A stretch of 64,000 nt of DNA. Source: RUG12461 sp045661345. Lineage in GTDB: Bacteria > Bacillota > Clostridia > Lachnospirales > Lachnospiraceae. Location: positions 62,001 to 126,000 of the forward strand of contig JAZRFM010000025.1 in the NCBI GenBank assembly GCA_045661345.1. The letters are read 5' to 3'. The notes beneath the pieces were generated by a model. It worked only from the letters and a program-made list of their open reading frames with translations. It did not search any database and was not told the origin of the DNA. How positions within the stretch are numbered: position 1 is the stretch's first letter; each line of letters starts with the position of its first letter. Shown here piece after piece: positions 43,361 through 51,411 of the stretch. The translations under genes and the position numbers were made by a program.

Positions 43361-43822
43361 ATGACGGAATTAGAATTAAACGAAGACAGTGCAATGCAGT
43401 ACATTGTAGTAAAGATCGGCAGTGAACAGTACGGGATCAACATCGCGTCCGTGGACAACATCATCCGTATGCAGAAAATCACCAGGGTTCCGACGGCACA
43501 GTTCTATTTCAAAGGAGTGCTGAACCTGCGTGGCGTGATTGTGCCTGTCATGAGCATTCATCAGAGAATGGAGCTGGAGGAGAGCGAGATCACGGATAAA
43601 TCCCGTGTCGTGATCCTTCGGATCGAGGAGAACGGGTTGCTTGGCATCATCGTGGACGAAGTCAGCGAGGTAGTGACACTGACCCGTGATGAGATCGACC
43701 CGCCGAACAGAGATTCCAGATCCACCAAAGATTCTTTTATCAATGGGATCGGAAAGAATGGCGGAAGACTGATTTCGCTGTTTGATATCTCAACCATAGT
43801 TGATCAGGAAGAAATTGCATAG
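43361..43822 (+). CDS. cheW: Chemotaxis adaptor protein CheW
   Basis: 153 residues, two SH3-like barrels. Motifs are YIVVKIGSEQYGINIASVD, GVLNLRGVIVPVMSIHQRM and LGIIVDEVSEVVTL. It couples CheA to receptors. AGGAGG precedes the ATG and cheC follows after 9 bp. Confidence 0.96.
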   Translation: MTELELNEDSAMQYIVVKIGSEQYGINIASVDNIIRMQKITRVPTAQFYFKGVLNLRGVIVPVMSIHQRMELEESEITDKSRVVILRIEENGLLGIIVDEVSEVVTLTRDEIDPPNRDSRSTKDSFINGIGKNGGRLISLFDISTIVDQEEIA

Positions 43823-43831
43823 GAGGAGACT

Positions 43832-44452
43832 ATGTCAAACTTTACGTTGGAAGATGTAAACAGCATGTATTTTGATGTGCTGAAGGAAATCGGCAATATC
43901 GGTGCGGGTAACGCCACTACGGCTATCGCCAATATGCTGGGGTTGAAGATCGATATGAAGGTTCCGAATGTAGCGCTGCTGTCATTTCAGGAGCTGACTA
44001 CGGCAATCTGCCCCGAGGAGGAAGTGGTCGTCGCGATTTTCCTCGAGGTGACAGAGGACATCGATGGCAGTATGATGTTCATCATGCAGAGAGAATCCGC
44101 ACGTTACCTTGTGAACATTCTTATGATGAAGCAGGGGGAAGAGTCTCTGGAGTTTGATGAGATGGAACAGTCGGCGCTGAAGGAGATCGGCAACATTATT
44201 GCGGGGTCGTATCTGAATGCTTTATCCACACTGACAAATCTGAAGATTGCCCCGTCAATTCCGTATCTTTCCATCGATATGGCGGCATCCATTCTTTCGG
44301 TGCCCGCGATCATGTTCGGGAAATACGGGGACAATGCGTTGATGATCTCTACGGAATTCGGAGATGATGTGAAGATCGACGGACATTTTATCCTGCTTCC
44401 GGAGCCGGACTCCTACGACAAGATTCTGCAGTCACTTGGTATTCCGGTATAA
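43832..44452 (+). CDS. cheC: CheY-P phosphatase CheC
   Basis: 206 residues with both active-site motifs intact: LKEIGNIGAGNATTAIANML and LKEIGNIIAGSYLNALSTL (E-x-x-N). CheC removes phosphate from CheY-P and is stimulated by CheD, encoded next. AGGAGG lies ahead of the ATG. Confidence 0.96.
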   Translation: MSNFTLEDVNSMYFDVLKEIGNIGAGNATTAIANMLGLKIDMKVPNVALLSFQELTTAICPEEEVVVAIFLEVTEDIDGSMMFIMQRESARYLVNILMMKQGEESLEFDEMEQSALKEIGNIIAGSYLNALSTLTNLKIAPSIPYLSIDMAASILSVPAIMFGKYGDNALMISTEFGDDVKIDGHFILLPEPDSYDKILQSLGIPV

Positions 44453-44470
44453 GAGATAAAGGAGATTATT

Positions 44471-44956
44471 ATGGCGAATGTCATAAAAATAGGAATCGCG
44501 GATATTGCCGTCAGTAAAGATCCGGATATTATAACGACGCTTGGTCTCGGATCCTGTATAGGGATCGCGATGTTCGACGCCACCTCCAAAATAGGCGGAC
44601 TTGTCCATGTCATGCTGCCGGACAGCACCAAGATCAAACAGAATGCCAATCCTTCCAAGTTCGCGGATACGGGGATTCAGGAGCTTTTGAACCGTATGGT
44701 GAAGGCGGGCGCCAATAAAGCGCGGATTGTTGCGAAGATCGCAGGCGGAGCCAAGATGTTCGAAGTCAGTGGATCGACGGATGTCGGCAATGTTGGAGAG
44801 CGTAACGCACAGGCGAGTAAAGAAAAGCTGAAGGCTCTCGGGATCCGGCTGATCGCGGAGGATACCGGGGCGAATTACGGACGAACCGTGGAGTTGAACT
44901 GTGCAAACGGGGAATACGTGATCAAGGCGGTCGGGAAACCGATCAAGAAGATCTGA
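44471..44956 (+). CDS. cheD: Chemoreceptor glutamine deamidase CheD
   Basis: 161 residues. The active site shows C29 (LGLGSCIGIAMFD) and H46 (GGLVHVMLPDS). The second conserved region is KIAGGAKMFEVSGS followed by VGERNAQASKEKL. CheD deamidates receptors and binds CheC to raise its phosphatase activity. Confidence 0.96.
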   Translation: MANVIKIGIADIAVSKDPDIITTLGLGSCIGIAMFDATSKIGGLVHVMLPDSTKIKQNANPSKFADTGIQELLNRMVKAGANKARIVAKIAGGAKMFEVSGSTDVGNVGERNAQASKEKLKALGIRLIAEDTGANYGRTVELNCANGEYVIKAVGKPIKKI

Positions 44957-44963
44957 GGAAGGA

Positions 44964-45263
44964 ATGAAAACAAAACATATTCCTGCGCTTGTGACGCTTT
45001 TGGCCGGTGCTGTCGCAGCGCTTCTCATGTGGCTTTGGAAGGTAGACTTCTTCACCTTTACCAGAAATCTTTTGATCGTTCTGGTGATCTTTTATATCCT
45101 CGGCATTGTGATCAAGGTGATCCTGGATCGCAATTTCAAGGATATGGAAGAGGAAACGACGGAAGAAGGGGAAGGTGGGGCCGGAGAAGGGACCGAAGAA
45201 CAAATATCCCAGGAGAATGTAGATACCGAAGATGAAGATGCTTCGGGAGAGGAAAAGCAGTAA
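44964..45263 (+). CDS. Small two-helix membrane protein of the fla/che operon
   Basis: 99 residues. Two hydrophobic helices (about 8-24 and 34-52) with a short loop are followed by a strongly acidic tail of about 45 residues (Glu/Gly/Asp-rich). I do not recognise a family. It lies 8 bp after cheD and 20 bp before sigD, so it is expressed with them. The acidic tail would face the cytoplasm if the loop is outside. A link to motor or receptor function is position-based only. Confidence 0.75.
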   Translation: MKTKHIPALVTLLAGAVAALLMWLWKVDFFTFTRNLLIVLVIFYILGIVIKVILDRNFKDMEEETTEEGEGGAGEGTEEQISQENVDTEDEDASGEEKQ

Positions 45264-45282
45264 AGACTGTTTGTAACAGGAT

Positions 45283-46047
45283 ATGAAGGTTGAGACAGAT
45301 AAGGAAAAGCTTTGGATTGAATATCAGAAAAAGCAGACGCCGGAGCTGAGAGAGCAGCTGATCGTCGAATACGCGCCTCTTGTGAAACTTGTCGCGGGAC
45401 GTCTTTCCATGTATCTCGGCTACAATGTGGAGTATGACGATCTGGTCAGCTACGGCGTATTCGGTCTGATTGATGCGATAGACAAGTTTGATGTTTCCAA
45501 GGATGTCAAGTTTGAGACTTATGCGAGTCTTCGGATTCGCGGATCCATACTGGATCAGATCCGCAGAATGGATTGGATTCCGCGCACGGTGAGGCAGCGC
45601 CAGCGCAAGATTGATGAAGCGGTAAAAGAAATCGAGATGGAGACGGGGAAATCCGCGACGGACGAGCAGATTGCGGAACGTCTCGGTGTTTCCGGTGAAG
45701 AGTATACGGATTGGCAGTCCCAGATGAAGGTGACGAACGTGGTTTCCCTGAACGAGTTCGTCGAGCAGGGGACGGAGCCGGCGATGGACGCAAGATCCAA
45801 TTCGCACTTTGCGCAGCCGGAGGACGTGGTGGAAGAAGCCGAATTGAAGAAGGTTCTGGCGGAGACACTCGAACTTCTCACGGAGCGTGAAAGGAAGGTT
45901 ATTACGCTTTATTATTACGAAGATCTGACACTGAAGGAAATCAGCAAGGTACTGGAAGTGTCGGAGTCACGTGTGTCACAGCTTCATACGAAAGCCCTTG
46001 CCAAGATGAAGACAAAAATGGGGAATTATATGTTTATGCTGAATTAG
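45283..46047 (+). CDS. sigD: Flagellar RNA polymerase sigma factor (SigD/FliA/WhiG family)
   Basis: 254 residues. Region 2 (EYAPLVKLVAGRLSMYLGYN, YDDLVSYGVFGLIDAIDKFD, FETYASLRIRGSILDQIRRMDW), region 3 (RTVRQRQRKIDEAV, TDEQIAERLGVSGEEY) and region 4 (LTERERKVITLYYYEDLTLK, LEVSESRVSQLHTKAL) are all present. It directs transcription of late motility genes such as flagellin. Its own anti-sigma FlgM is not in the window. Position near the operon's 3' end matches Bacillus sigD. Confidence 0.96.
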   Translation: MKVETDKEKLWIEYQKKQTPELREQLIVEYAPLVKLVAGRLSMYLGYNVEYDDLVSYGVFGLIDAIDKFDVSKDVKFETYASLRIRGSILDQIRRMDWIPRTVRQRQRKIDEAVKEIEMETGKSATDEQIAERLGVSGEEYTDWQSQMKVTNVVSLNEFVEQGTEPAMDARSNSHFAQPEDVVEEAELKKVLAETLELLTERERKVITLYYYEDLTLKEISKVLEVSESRVSQLHTKALAKMKTKMGNYMFMLN

Positions 46048-46072
46048 GAACTGCATCAAAGAGGAGACGGGT

Positions 46073-47674
46073 ATGGCAAGAAACGGGTATTTTCGCCTCG
46101 ATATGAGGTCGGATGGGGTATACCTGAACATTATTCCTGAGGAAGACGGAGGGGAACCGGTTTCCATCAAGGAAGTGACGGAATATCTTCAGGCAAACAA
46201 ACTGACAGACTATGATCTCAAAACATTGAATGCAGCGACCATGGACAAGTCGGGATCGGCAGAGGTTAGGGTCTCTGGTCCGGTCTCATTTTTTGTAAAC
46301 GAGACCATGGCGCTGGAGCTTTCCGCAGACCAGATGAGGCTGTATGCACGCTTCTATCCGAATTCCGTGGGAGGTACCAGGCTGCGGATGGAAAGTATTG
46401 TCAATGACCTTCATTACAAAAAGGTGCGGTACGGGATCAAGGAGGATAACATTAACCGGTTCCTTGCGGAGAGAGCCTACTGCACCGATTATGTCGTTGC
46501 GGAGGGTACTCCCCCAAGATCCGGGACGGATGCTTCCATCGAGTATTTTTTTAAGACAAAAGTGGATCTGAAGCCGAAGACGAATGAGGACGGGTCGGTG
46601 GATTTCCACGATCTGGACATTGTCAGCGCGGTGGAAAAGGGGCAGCTCCTTGCGAGGCTCACCCCGGCAGACCCGGGAGATCCCGGTACGGATGTCTTCG
46701 GGAACAAGATCAATCCACCGAAGGTCAATGTACTGAAGCTTCAATACGGCAAGAATATATCCATCTCCGGAGATATGACGGAGATTTATTCCGAGGTGAC
46801 GGGACATGCGATGCTGACCGGAGACCGGGTCTTTGTATCGGATGTTTATGAGGTGGCGGCGGATGTGGACAATTCCACCGGCGACATCGACTATCCCGGC
46901 AGTGTGCATGTACAGGGCAACGTCAAGAGCGGCTTTACGGTAAAGGCCACAGGGGATGTGGTGATCGACGGCGTGGTGGAAGGTGCGATAGTGACCGCCG
47001 GAGGTCAGATCGTCGTGCGACAGGGGATTCACGGTATGGGTAAAGGCATGCTTGTCGCCGGATCCAATGTGCTCTGCAAGTTTATTGAGAATGCCACGGT
47101 GAAATCCGAGACCGGATATGTAACCTCGGATACCATCATTCACAGCCATGTCGAGGCACACACGGAAGTACGGGTTTCCGGCAGAAAGGGAAATATCACC
47201 GGCGGGACGATCCGTGCCGGTCAGCTTATCGAGGGAAACTATTTCGGCACGGAAATGGGCGCCAACACGGAGCTTGAAGTCGGAAGCGATCCCGTTGCGA
47301 TCAGGAAAAATGCCGAGCTGCTGAAGGAAGAAAAACAGCTTTCCCTGGAAATCGAGAAGATCAAGCCGATTCTTGCCGGCTTTACACAGAAGCTGCAGAG
47401 CGGTGTGCAGCTGGATGCAAAGAAAAAGCTATATGTCACGACACTCGCCCGGCAGCTGCAATCCCTTCAGGAACGCCACAGGGAAGTGACAGAGGAGCTG
47501 CGCATGCTGTCCGCTTTTGTATCGCAATCAGGCAGATCGAAGATCATCGTTCACAGAACCGCCTATCCGGGGGTGACGATTAAGATCGGAAATGCCTCCA
47601 CGACATTGAAGAGTAAGCGGGATTATTGTTGCTATATGTCGGATGGCGCGGATGTGGTAACGGAGGTTCTTTAA
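46073..47674 (+). CDS. FapA (DUF342) family protein
   Basis: 533 residues. An N-terminal helical/beta part precedes a DUF342/FapA right-handed beta-helix (about 150-410; DIDYPGSVHVQGNVKSGFTV, DVVIDGVVEGAIVTAGGQIV, GKGMLVAGSNVLCKFIENA, YVTSDTIIHSHVEAHTEVRV). A coiled coil (about 415-485) and a short basic C-terminal beta part complete it. Similar proteins are bactofilin-like polymer formers with unknown function, and they recur in clostridial flagellar clusters. The stop overlaps the next start by 1 bp. Confidence 0.88.
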   Translation: MARNGYFRLDMRSDGVYLNIIPEEDGGEPVSIKEVTEYLQANKLTDYDLKTLNAATMDKSGSAEVRVSGPVSFFVNETMALELSADQMRLYARFYPNSVGGTRLRMESIVNDLHYKKVRYGIKEDNINRFLAERAYCTDYVVAEGTPPRSGTDASIEYFFKTKVDLKPKTNEDGSVDFHDLDIVSAVEKGQLLARLTPADPGDPGTDVFGNKINPPKVNVLKLQYGKNISISGDMTEIYSEVTGHAMLTGDRVFVSDVYEVAADVDNSTGDIDYPGSVHVQGNVKSGFTVKATGDVVIDGVVEGAIVTAGGQIVVRQGIHGMGKGMLVAGSNVLCKFIENATVKSETGYVTSDTIIHSHVEAHTEVRVSGRKGNITGGTIRAGQLIEGNYFGTEMGANTELEVGSDPVAIRKNAELLKEEKQLSLEIEKIKPILAGFTQKLQSGVQLDAKKKLYVTTLARQLQSLQERHREVTEELRMLSAFVSQSGRSKIIVHRTAYPGVTIKIGNASTTLKSKRDYCCYMSDGADVVTEVL

Positions 47675-48000
47675 TGAGTATTCGACCGATTGATTTTAAC
47701 GGTATGATCCAAAACAGCTCGGAAGCCGGGACAATCAGACAGCATGAAGAAGCCCGTCCCATGGTGGAACAGCAGAGCATGGCTGTTTCGATGGAGCAGG
47801 AAGTGCAGGAACGCATGAACCAGGTGGAAGAGGCGAACCGCACGGAGTCCGGTGAGGACAAAATGGACGCCAAGGATGGCGGCAATGGGGAATATCAGGA
47901 TAATCGCAGGAACAGGAAAAAGAAAGACCAGGGAAAGAGCGCACAGCAGGATCGCGTGATCATCAAGGGGCAGCCGAAGGGCTTTGACATCACGATCTGA
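47674..48000 (+). CDS. Small hydrophilic protein of the fla/che operon
   Basis: 108 residues, without signal or membrane segment. It opens with MSIRPIDFNGMIQNSSEAG. A Gln/Glu/Met-rich helix follows (VEQQSMAVSMEQEVQERMN), then a low-complexity Asp/Gly/Asn/Lys-rich part, ending in IKGQPKGFDITI. The conserved-looking ends and disordered middle fit an exported or chaperone-like protein, but I recognise no family. The ATG at 47674 has GGAGG 7 nt upstream and shares one base with the FapA stop, so the earlier in-frame ATG at 47626 is rejected. Confidence 0.7.
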   Translation: MSIRPIDFNGMIQNSSEAGTIRQHEEARPMVEQQSMAVSMEQEVQERMNQVEEANRTESGEDKMDAKDGGNGEYQDNRRNRKKKDQGKSAQQDRVIIKGQPKGFDITI

Positions 48001-48018
48001 GTGTGCTGAGGGAAAAGG

Positions 48019-48744
48019 ATGGCGGTGCTGGAAATAGCGCTTCTGATCATCGGAGTGGTGCTTTTGATCGGCAGCTTTTTTATTACGGAAAAGCTGTCCA
48101 CATCGGAAGTACAGAAAATGGCAGAGCTTTCGGATGAAGAGATCAAAAAGATCCTGGATAAAAGACTGCAGGCGGCCGATGACCGGATCGAAGAAAAGAT
48201 CGGGGATGCGATTGATAACTCCATCGGACGCGTGGAGCGGTCCCTGGACAAAGAGACCAATGAAAAGATCATGGCAATCCATGAGTATTCCGATACCGTC
48301 ATGGATGAAATGACCAAGACCCGGGAAGAGATCACATTCCTTTACAGTATGCTGAATGACCGTCATGGGGAAATGACCGAGATGGCGGGGAATCTGCAGG
48401 AGTTGATCCATCAGGCGGATGATGTCAGAAAAGACGTGCAGACGGAGGAAGCCGCACCGGTGATCCGGGAAGAACCGTTCCCGGCATTTGTGTCCCGGAT
48501 GAAGGAGGAGCCTTTTTCGGAGCCTTCCTTCGTGGAACCGGCGCATTTGCCGGAAGATGTGCAGACGGAGAGCACTGCTTTCGATGATGAGGCGGGGAAT
48601 GAGCTTTTTGGCGGAGAAGGGAACCATAACAAGAGGATCCTGGAGCTCGCGTCACAGGGAATGGATGCAGTCGAAATCGCAAAAGAGCTGTCTCTCGGTA
48701 CCGGGGAAGTACAGCTTGTGCTGGATCTGTATCGTCGTTCCTGA
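48019..48744 (+). CDS. DUF6115-type membrane-anchored coiled-coil protein (SwrB-like position)
   Basis: 241 residues. One N-terminal membrane helix (about 4-22) precedes a helical/coiled-coil domain (about 30-135) and an acidic, disordered linker. A C-terminal small helical motif resembles a helix-turn-helix (NKRILELASQGMDAVEIAKEL, GTGEVQLVLDLY). It lies between sigD and rpsB, where Bacillus has swrB, whose product has a similar anchor plus C-terminal helix layout and activates flagellar export. Equivalence is inference. Confidence 0.75.
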   Translation: MAVLEIALLIIGVVLLIGSFFITEKLSTSEVQKMAELSDEEIKKILDKRLQAADDRIEEKIGDAIDNSIGRVERSLDKETNEKIMAIHEYSDTVMDEMTKTREEITFLYSMLNDRHGEMTEMAGNLQELIHQADDVRKDVQTEEAAPVIREEPFPAFVSRMKEEPFSEPSFVEPAHLPEDVQTESTAFDDEAGNELFGGEGNHNKRILELASQGMDAVEIAKELSLGTGEVQLVLDLYRRS

Positions 48745-48759
48745 AAGGAGCCGGGGGGC

Positions 48760-49398
48760 ATGAAGCTGAAATATTATCTCCGGGGCGCGGGAATCGGTGT
48801 GATCGTATCGACGCTGATCCTGATGATCGCTTTCGGTGTTTATCAAGGGAAAACCAAAGAGACTGTGCCAGCGGACACAGAGAACACGTCGCAGGAGCTG
48901 ACCATCGCGGAAGCGCTGTCGGAGCTGGATACCGAAAATGACACGGAAACAACGGACGTTGCAGTGACAGAAACCGGGGAAACCGCCGCCGCGGCGGAAG
49001 AGACAGAGATTCAGCCCGGGGAAGAAGCGACCGGGCCGGGAGAAGAAACAGAAGAACCCGCGGAAACGGCAGATGAGCCGGCAGAAGAGGCAGGGGAAAC
49101 TGCGGAAGCTGTGGATGAGCCGGCAGTCGAGACCGGCGAGCCGGATGAAGCGGATATGACCGTGAAAAAGACGGTATCGGTGGTCATACAGGGAGGGGAT
49201 TCTCCCATGGTCGTCGCACACAAGCTTGTCACGGCGGGTGCGGTGGACGACGAAAATCAGTTTTACAGATACCTGTTGGATCACGGGTTAAATGACGGGA
49301 TTGAGATCGGCAATTTTTCCATCCCGGAGGGCGCGGATTATGAAACCGTTGCCAGAATCATCACGACAAACGAATACGAAGGCCGGATGCAAAGATAG
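48760..49398 (+). CDS. Membrane-anchored protein with MltG-like N-terminal (LysM-like) domain
   Basis: 212 residues. One membrane helix (about 9-27) is followed by an extracytoplasmic, very acidic, repetitive Glu/Thr/Ala/Pro spacer (about 35-140). The C-terminal domain of about 65 residues (VVIQGGDSPMVVAHKLVTAG, GNFSIPEGADYETVARIIT) resembles the LysM-like subdomain of MltG/YceG. The MltG catalytic domain with its glutamate is absent, so transglycosylase activity is not expected. Last gene of the fla/che transcript; its stop lies in the terminator loop. Confidence 0.75.
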   Translation: MKLKYYLRGAGIGVIVSTLILMIAFGVYQGKTKETVPADTENTSQELTIAEALSELDTENDTETTDVAVTETGETAAAAEETEIQPGEEATGPGEETEEPAETADEPAEEAGETAEAVDEPAVETGEPDEADMTVKKTVSVVIQGGDSPMVVAHKLVTAGAVDDENQFYRYLLDHGLNDGIEIGNFSIPEGADYETVARIITTNEYEGRMQR

Positions 49399-49420
49399 TC
49401 CTTGCATCCGGTTTGTTTTT
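49383..49420 (+). terminator. Terminator of the fla/che operon
   Basis: A perfect 10-bp stem (CCGGATGCAA at 49383-49392 with TTGCATCCGG at 49402-49411) followed by TTTGTTTTT. The 5' arm lies in the last codons of the MltG-like gene. Confidence 0.9.
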
Positions 49421-49430
49421 ATGCTAGTAT
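49402..49430 (+). promoter_or_regulatory. Probable sigma-A promoter of rpsB
   Basis: TTGCAT (49402-49407), a 17-bp spacer and an extended -10 TGC-TAGTAT (-10 hexamer at 49425-49430). The -35 box lies in the 3' arm of the upstream terminator. Confidence 0.55.
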
Positions 49431-49463
49431 ATATAAGCCGTTCTGCGGCAAACCAACAAAACA

Positions 49464-49529
49464 CATGCACGGATCCCTGCTGGGAGGTGCCGGTAATTTT
49501 CGCCGGTCTTGCAGGAGCGGAAATGCATG
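49464..49529 (+). promoter_or_regulatory. Candidate rpsB leader RNA structure
   Basis: Three nested pairings fold the leader: CATGCA (49464-49469) with TGCATG (49524-49529), CCTGC (49476-49480) with GCAGG (49511-49515), and GCCGGT (49489-49494) with GCCGGT (49502-49507, ends as G-U). This may be an autoregulatory S2-binding leader, but that is inference. Confidence 0.4.
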
Positions 49530-49557
49530 GAAGCCAAAACCAAAGGAGGAAAAAAAC

Positions 49558-50307
49558 ATGAGTGTAATTTCAATGAAGCAGCTTCTGGAAGCAGGCGTCC
49601 ATTTCGGACACCAGACCAGACGGTGGAACCCGAAGATGGCGCCGTACATTTATACGGAGCGGAACGGGATCCACATCATCGACCTGCAGAAGTCGGTGGG
49701 CATGGTGGACGACGCTTACAAGGCTGTTTTTGACGTGGTGGCGGACGGAGGGACGATTTTGTTCGTCGGCACCAAGAAGCAGGCGCAGGATGCCATCAAG
49801 GCGGAGGCAGAGCGCTGTGGGATGTTTTATGTCAACGAGCGCTGGCTCGGAGGTATGCTGACCAACTTCAAGACGATTCAGAGCCGGATCGACCGTCTGA
49901 AGGCGATCGAGAAAATGGCAGAAGACGGGACGTTTGAGGTGCTTCCGAAGAAGGAAGTGATCCAGCTGAAGAAAGAGCTTGAGAAGCTGGAGAAAAACCT
50001 TGGTGGAATCAAGGGGATGAAGCGCCTCCCGGATGCTATTTTTATCGTGGATCCGAAGAAGGAGCGTATCTGTGTACAGGAAGCGCATGCACTGGGGATT
50101 CCGCTGATCGGTATTTCCGATACCAACTGCGATCCGGAGGAACTGAATTATGTGATTCCGGGGAATGATGACGCCATTCGCGCCGTGAAGCTGATCGTTT
50201 CCACCATGGCAGATGCGGTTGTGGAGGCGAACCAGGGTCTGGAAGAGATCGCAGCGCGTGCGGAAGCCGGCGAAGATATGCCGGAAGAGGCCGCAGAGGA
50301 AGCATAA
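49558..50307 (+). CDS. rpsB: 30S ribosomal protein S2
   Basis: 249 residues, full length. Signatures are MKQLLEAGVHFGHQTRRWNP near the start and PDAIFIVDPKKERICVQEAH with GIPLIGISDTNCDPEELNYV later. The acidic C-terminal tail is common in Firmicutes. AAAGGAGG precedes the ATG at 49558. tsf follows after 52 bp, the near-universal order. Confidence 0.98.
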   Translation: MSVISMKQLLEAGVHFGHQTRRWNPKMAPYIYTERNGIHIIDLQKSVGMVDDAYKAVFDVVADGGTILFVGTKKQAQDAIKAEAERCGMFYVNERWLGGMLTNFKTIQSRIDRLKAIEKMAEDGTFEVLPKKEVIQLKKELEKLEKNLGGIKGMKRLPDAIFIVDPKKERICVQEAHALGIPLIGISDTNCDPEELNYVIPGNDDAIRAVKLIVSTMADAVVEANQGLEEIAARAEAGEDMPEEAAEEA

Positions 50308-50359
50308 GAGAAACGGAGTAACGCGTTTTCGACTACAAGAAGAAAGGGATAAGATCAAT

Positions 50360-51295
50360 ATGGAAATCACAGCATCGATGGTAAAAGAGCTGCGCGAGCT
50401 GACCGGCGCAGGTATGATGGATTGCAAAAAGGCGTTAAATGAAACCGGCGGCAATATGGATGAGGCGGTAGAGTTTCTGCGCAAAAACGGACAGGCGAAG
50501 GCGGAAAAGAAAGCTTCCCGGATTGCGGCGGAGGGGCTTTCCATGGTTTATAAAAAGGATGATCAGACCGCGGCAGTCGTAGAAGTAAACTCCGAAACCG
50601 ATTTTGTGGCAAAGAATGAGACTTTCCAGCAGTTTGTACAGTCTGTAGCCCGTCAGGCAGCGGATTCGGAGGCAGCGGATCTGGATGCGTTCCTTGCGGA
50701 AAAATGGATTGAGGATAATGCAAAAACCGTTTCCGAGGCGCTTGTGGAAAAGGTTGCCGTGATCGGAGAAAACTTAAAGATCCGCCGGTTTGAAAAAGTA
50801 ACGGCCTCTCACGGCTGCGTGGTATCTTATGTGCACGGCGGCGGTCGGATCGGCGTGGTCGTGGAAGGTGAGACGGATACGGTAAACGATACCGCCAAGG
50901 AAGCACTGACAAATCTTGCCATGCAGATCGCGGCAATGAATCCGAAATATGTGGATCGGAGCGAGGTCAGTGATGAGTTTATCGCACATGAGAAAGAGAT
51001 CCTGAAGGCACAGATCATGAACGACCCCAAGGAATCCCAGAAGCCGGAAAAGGTGATTAACGGCATGATTGAGGGCCGTGTCAGCAAAGAGCTGAAGGAA
51101 ATCTGTCTGGTGGATCAGGTTTACGTCAAAGCAGAGGACGGAAAGCAGACGGTCGGGAAATATCTGGAGCAGGTTTCCAAGGAACTGGGGACAAGTCTTG
51201 CGGTAAAACGGTTCGTGCGGTTTGAAACGGGCGAAGGTCTGGAAAAGAAGAACGAGGATTTTGCGGCGGAAGTTGCGGCGCAGATGAATGCATAA
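50360..51295 (+). CDS. tsf: Translation elongation factor Ts
   Basis: 311 residues. The N-terminal UBA-like domain (MVKELRELTGAGMMDCKKAL) and core motif EVNSETDFVAKNETF define EF-Ts, the GDP/GTP exchange factor for EF-Tu. A C-terminal repeat of the core (EICLVDQVYVKAEDGKQTV) is complete. The ATG at 50360 lies behind AAAGGGAT. Confidence 0.98.
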   Translation: MEITASMVKELRELTGAGMMDCKKALNETGGNMDEAVEFLRKNGQAKAEKKASRIAAEGLSMVYKKDDQTAAVVEVNSETDFVAKNETFQQFVQSVARQAADSEAADLDAFLAEKWIEDNAKTVSEALVEKVAVIGENLKIRRFEKVTASHGCVVSYVHGGGRIGVVVEGETDTVNDTAKEALTNLAMQIAAMNPKYVDRSEVSDEFIAHEKEILKAQIMNDPKESQKPEKVINGMIEGRVSKELKEICLVDQVYVKAEDGKQTVGKYLEQVSKELGTSLAVKRFVRFETGEGLEKKNEDFAAEVAAQMNA

Positions 51296-51354
51296 TCCAC
51301 TGCTTGCATTTAAAAGCCTGCGTGCCCTGAAACATTCCGATCTTCGTAAAAGTT

Positions 51355-51383
51355 GTGACAGAGGAATGGATTCGTGGTATAAT
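51355..51383 (+). promoter_or_regulatory. Sigma-A promoter of the deacetylase-bactofilin genes
   Basis: GTGACA (51355-51360), a 17-bp spacer and a perfect TATAAT (51378-51383), 28 bp before the deacetylase ATG. Confidence 0.75.
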
Positions 51384-51411
51384 CACTCTAACACGCAAAG
51401 GAGTTTTTTGC

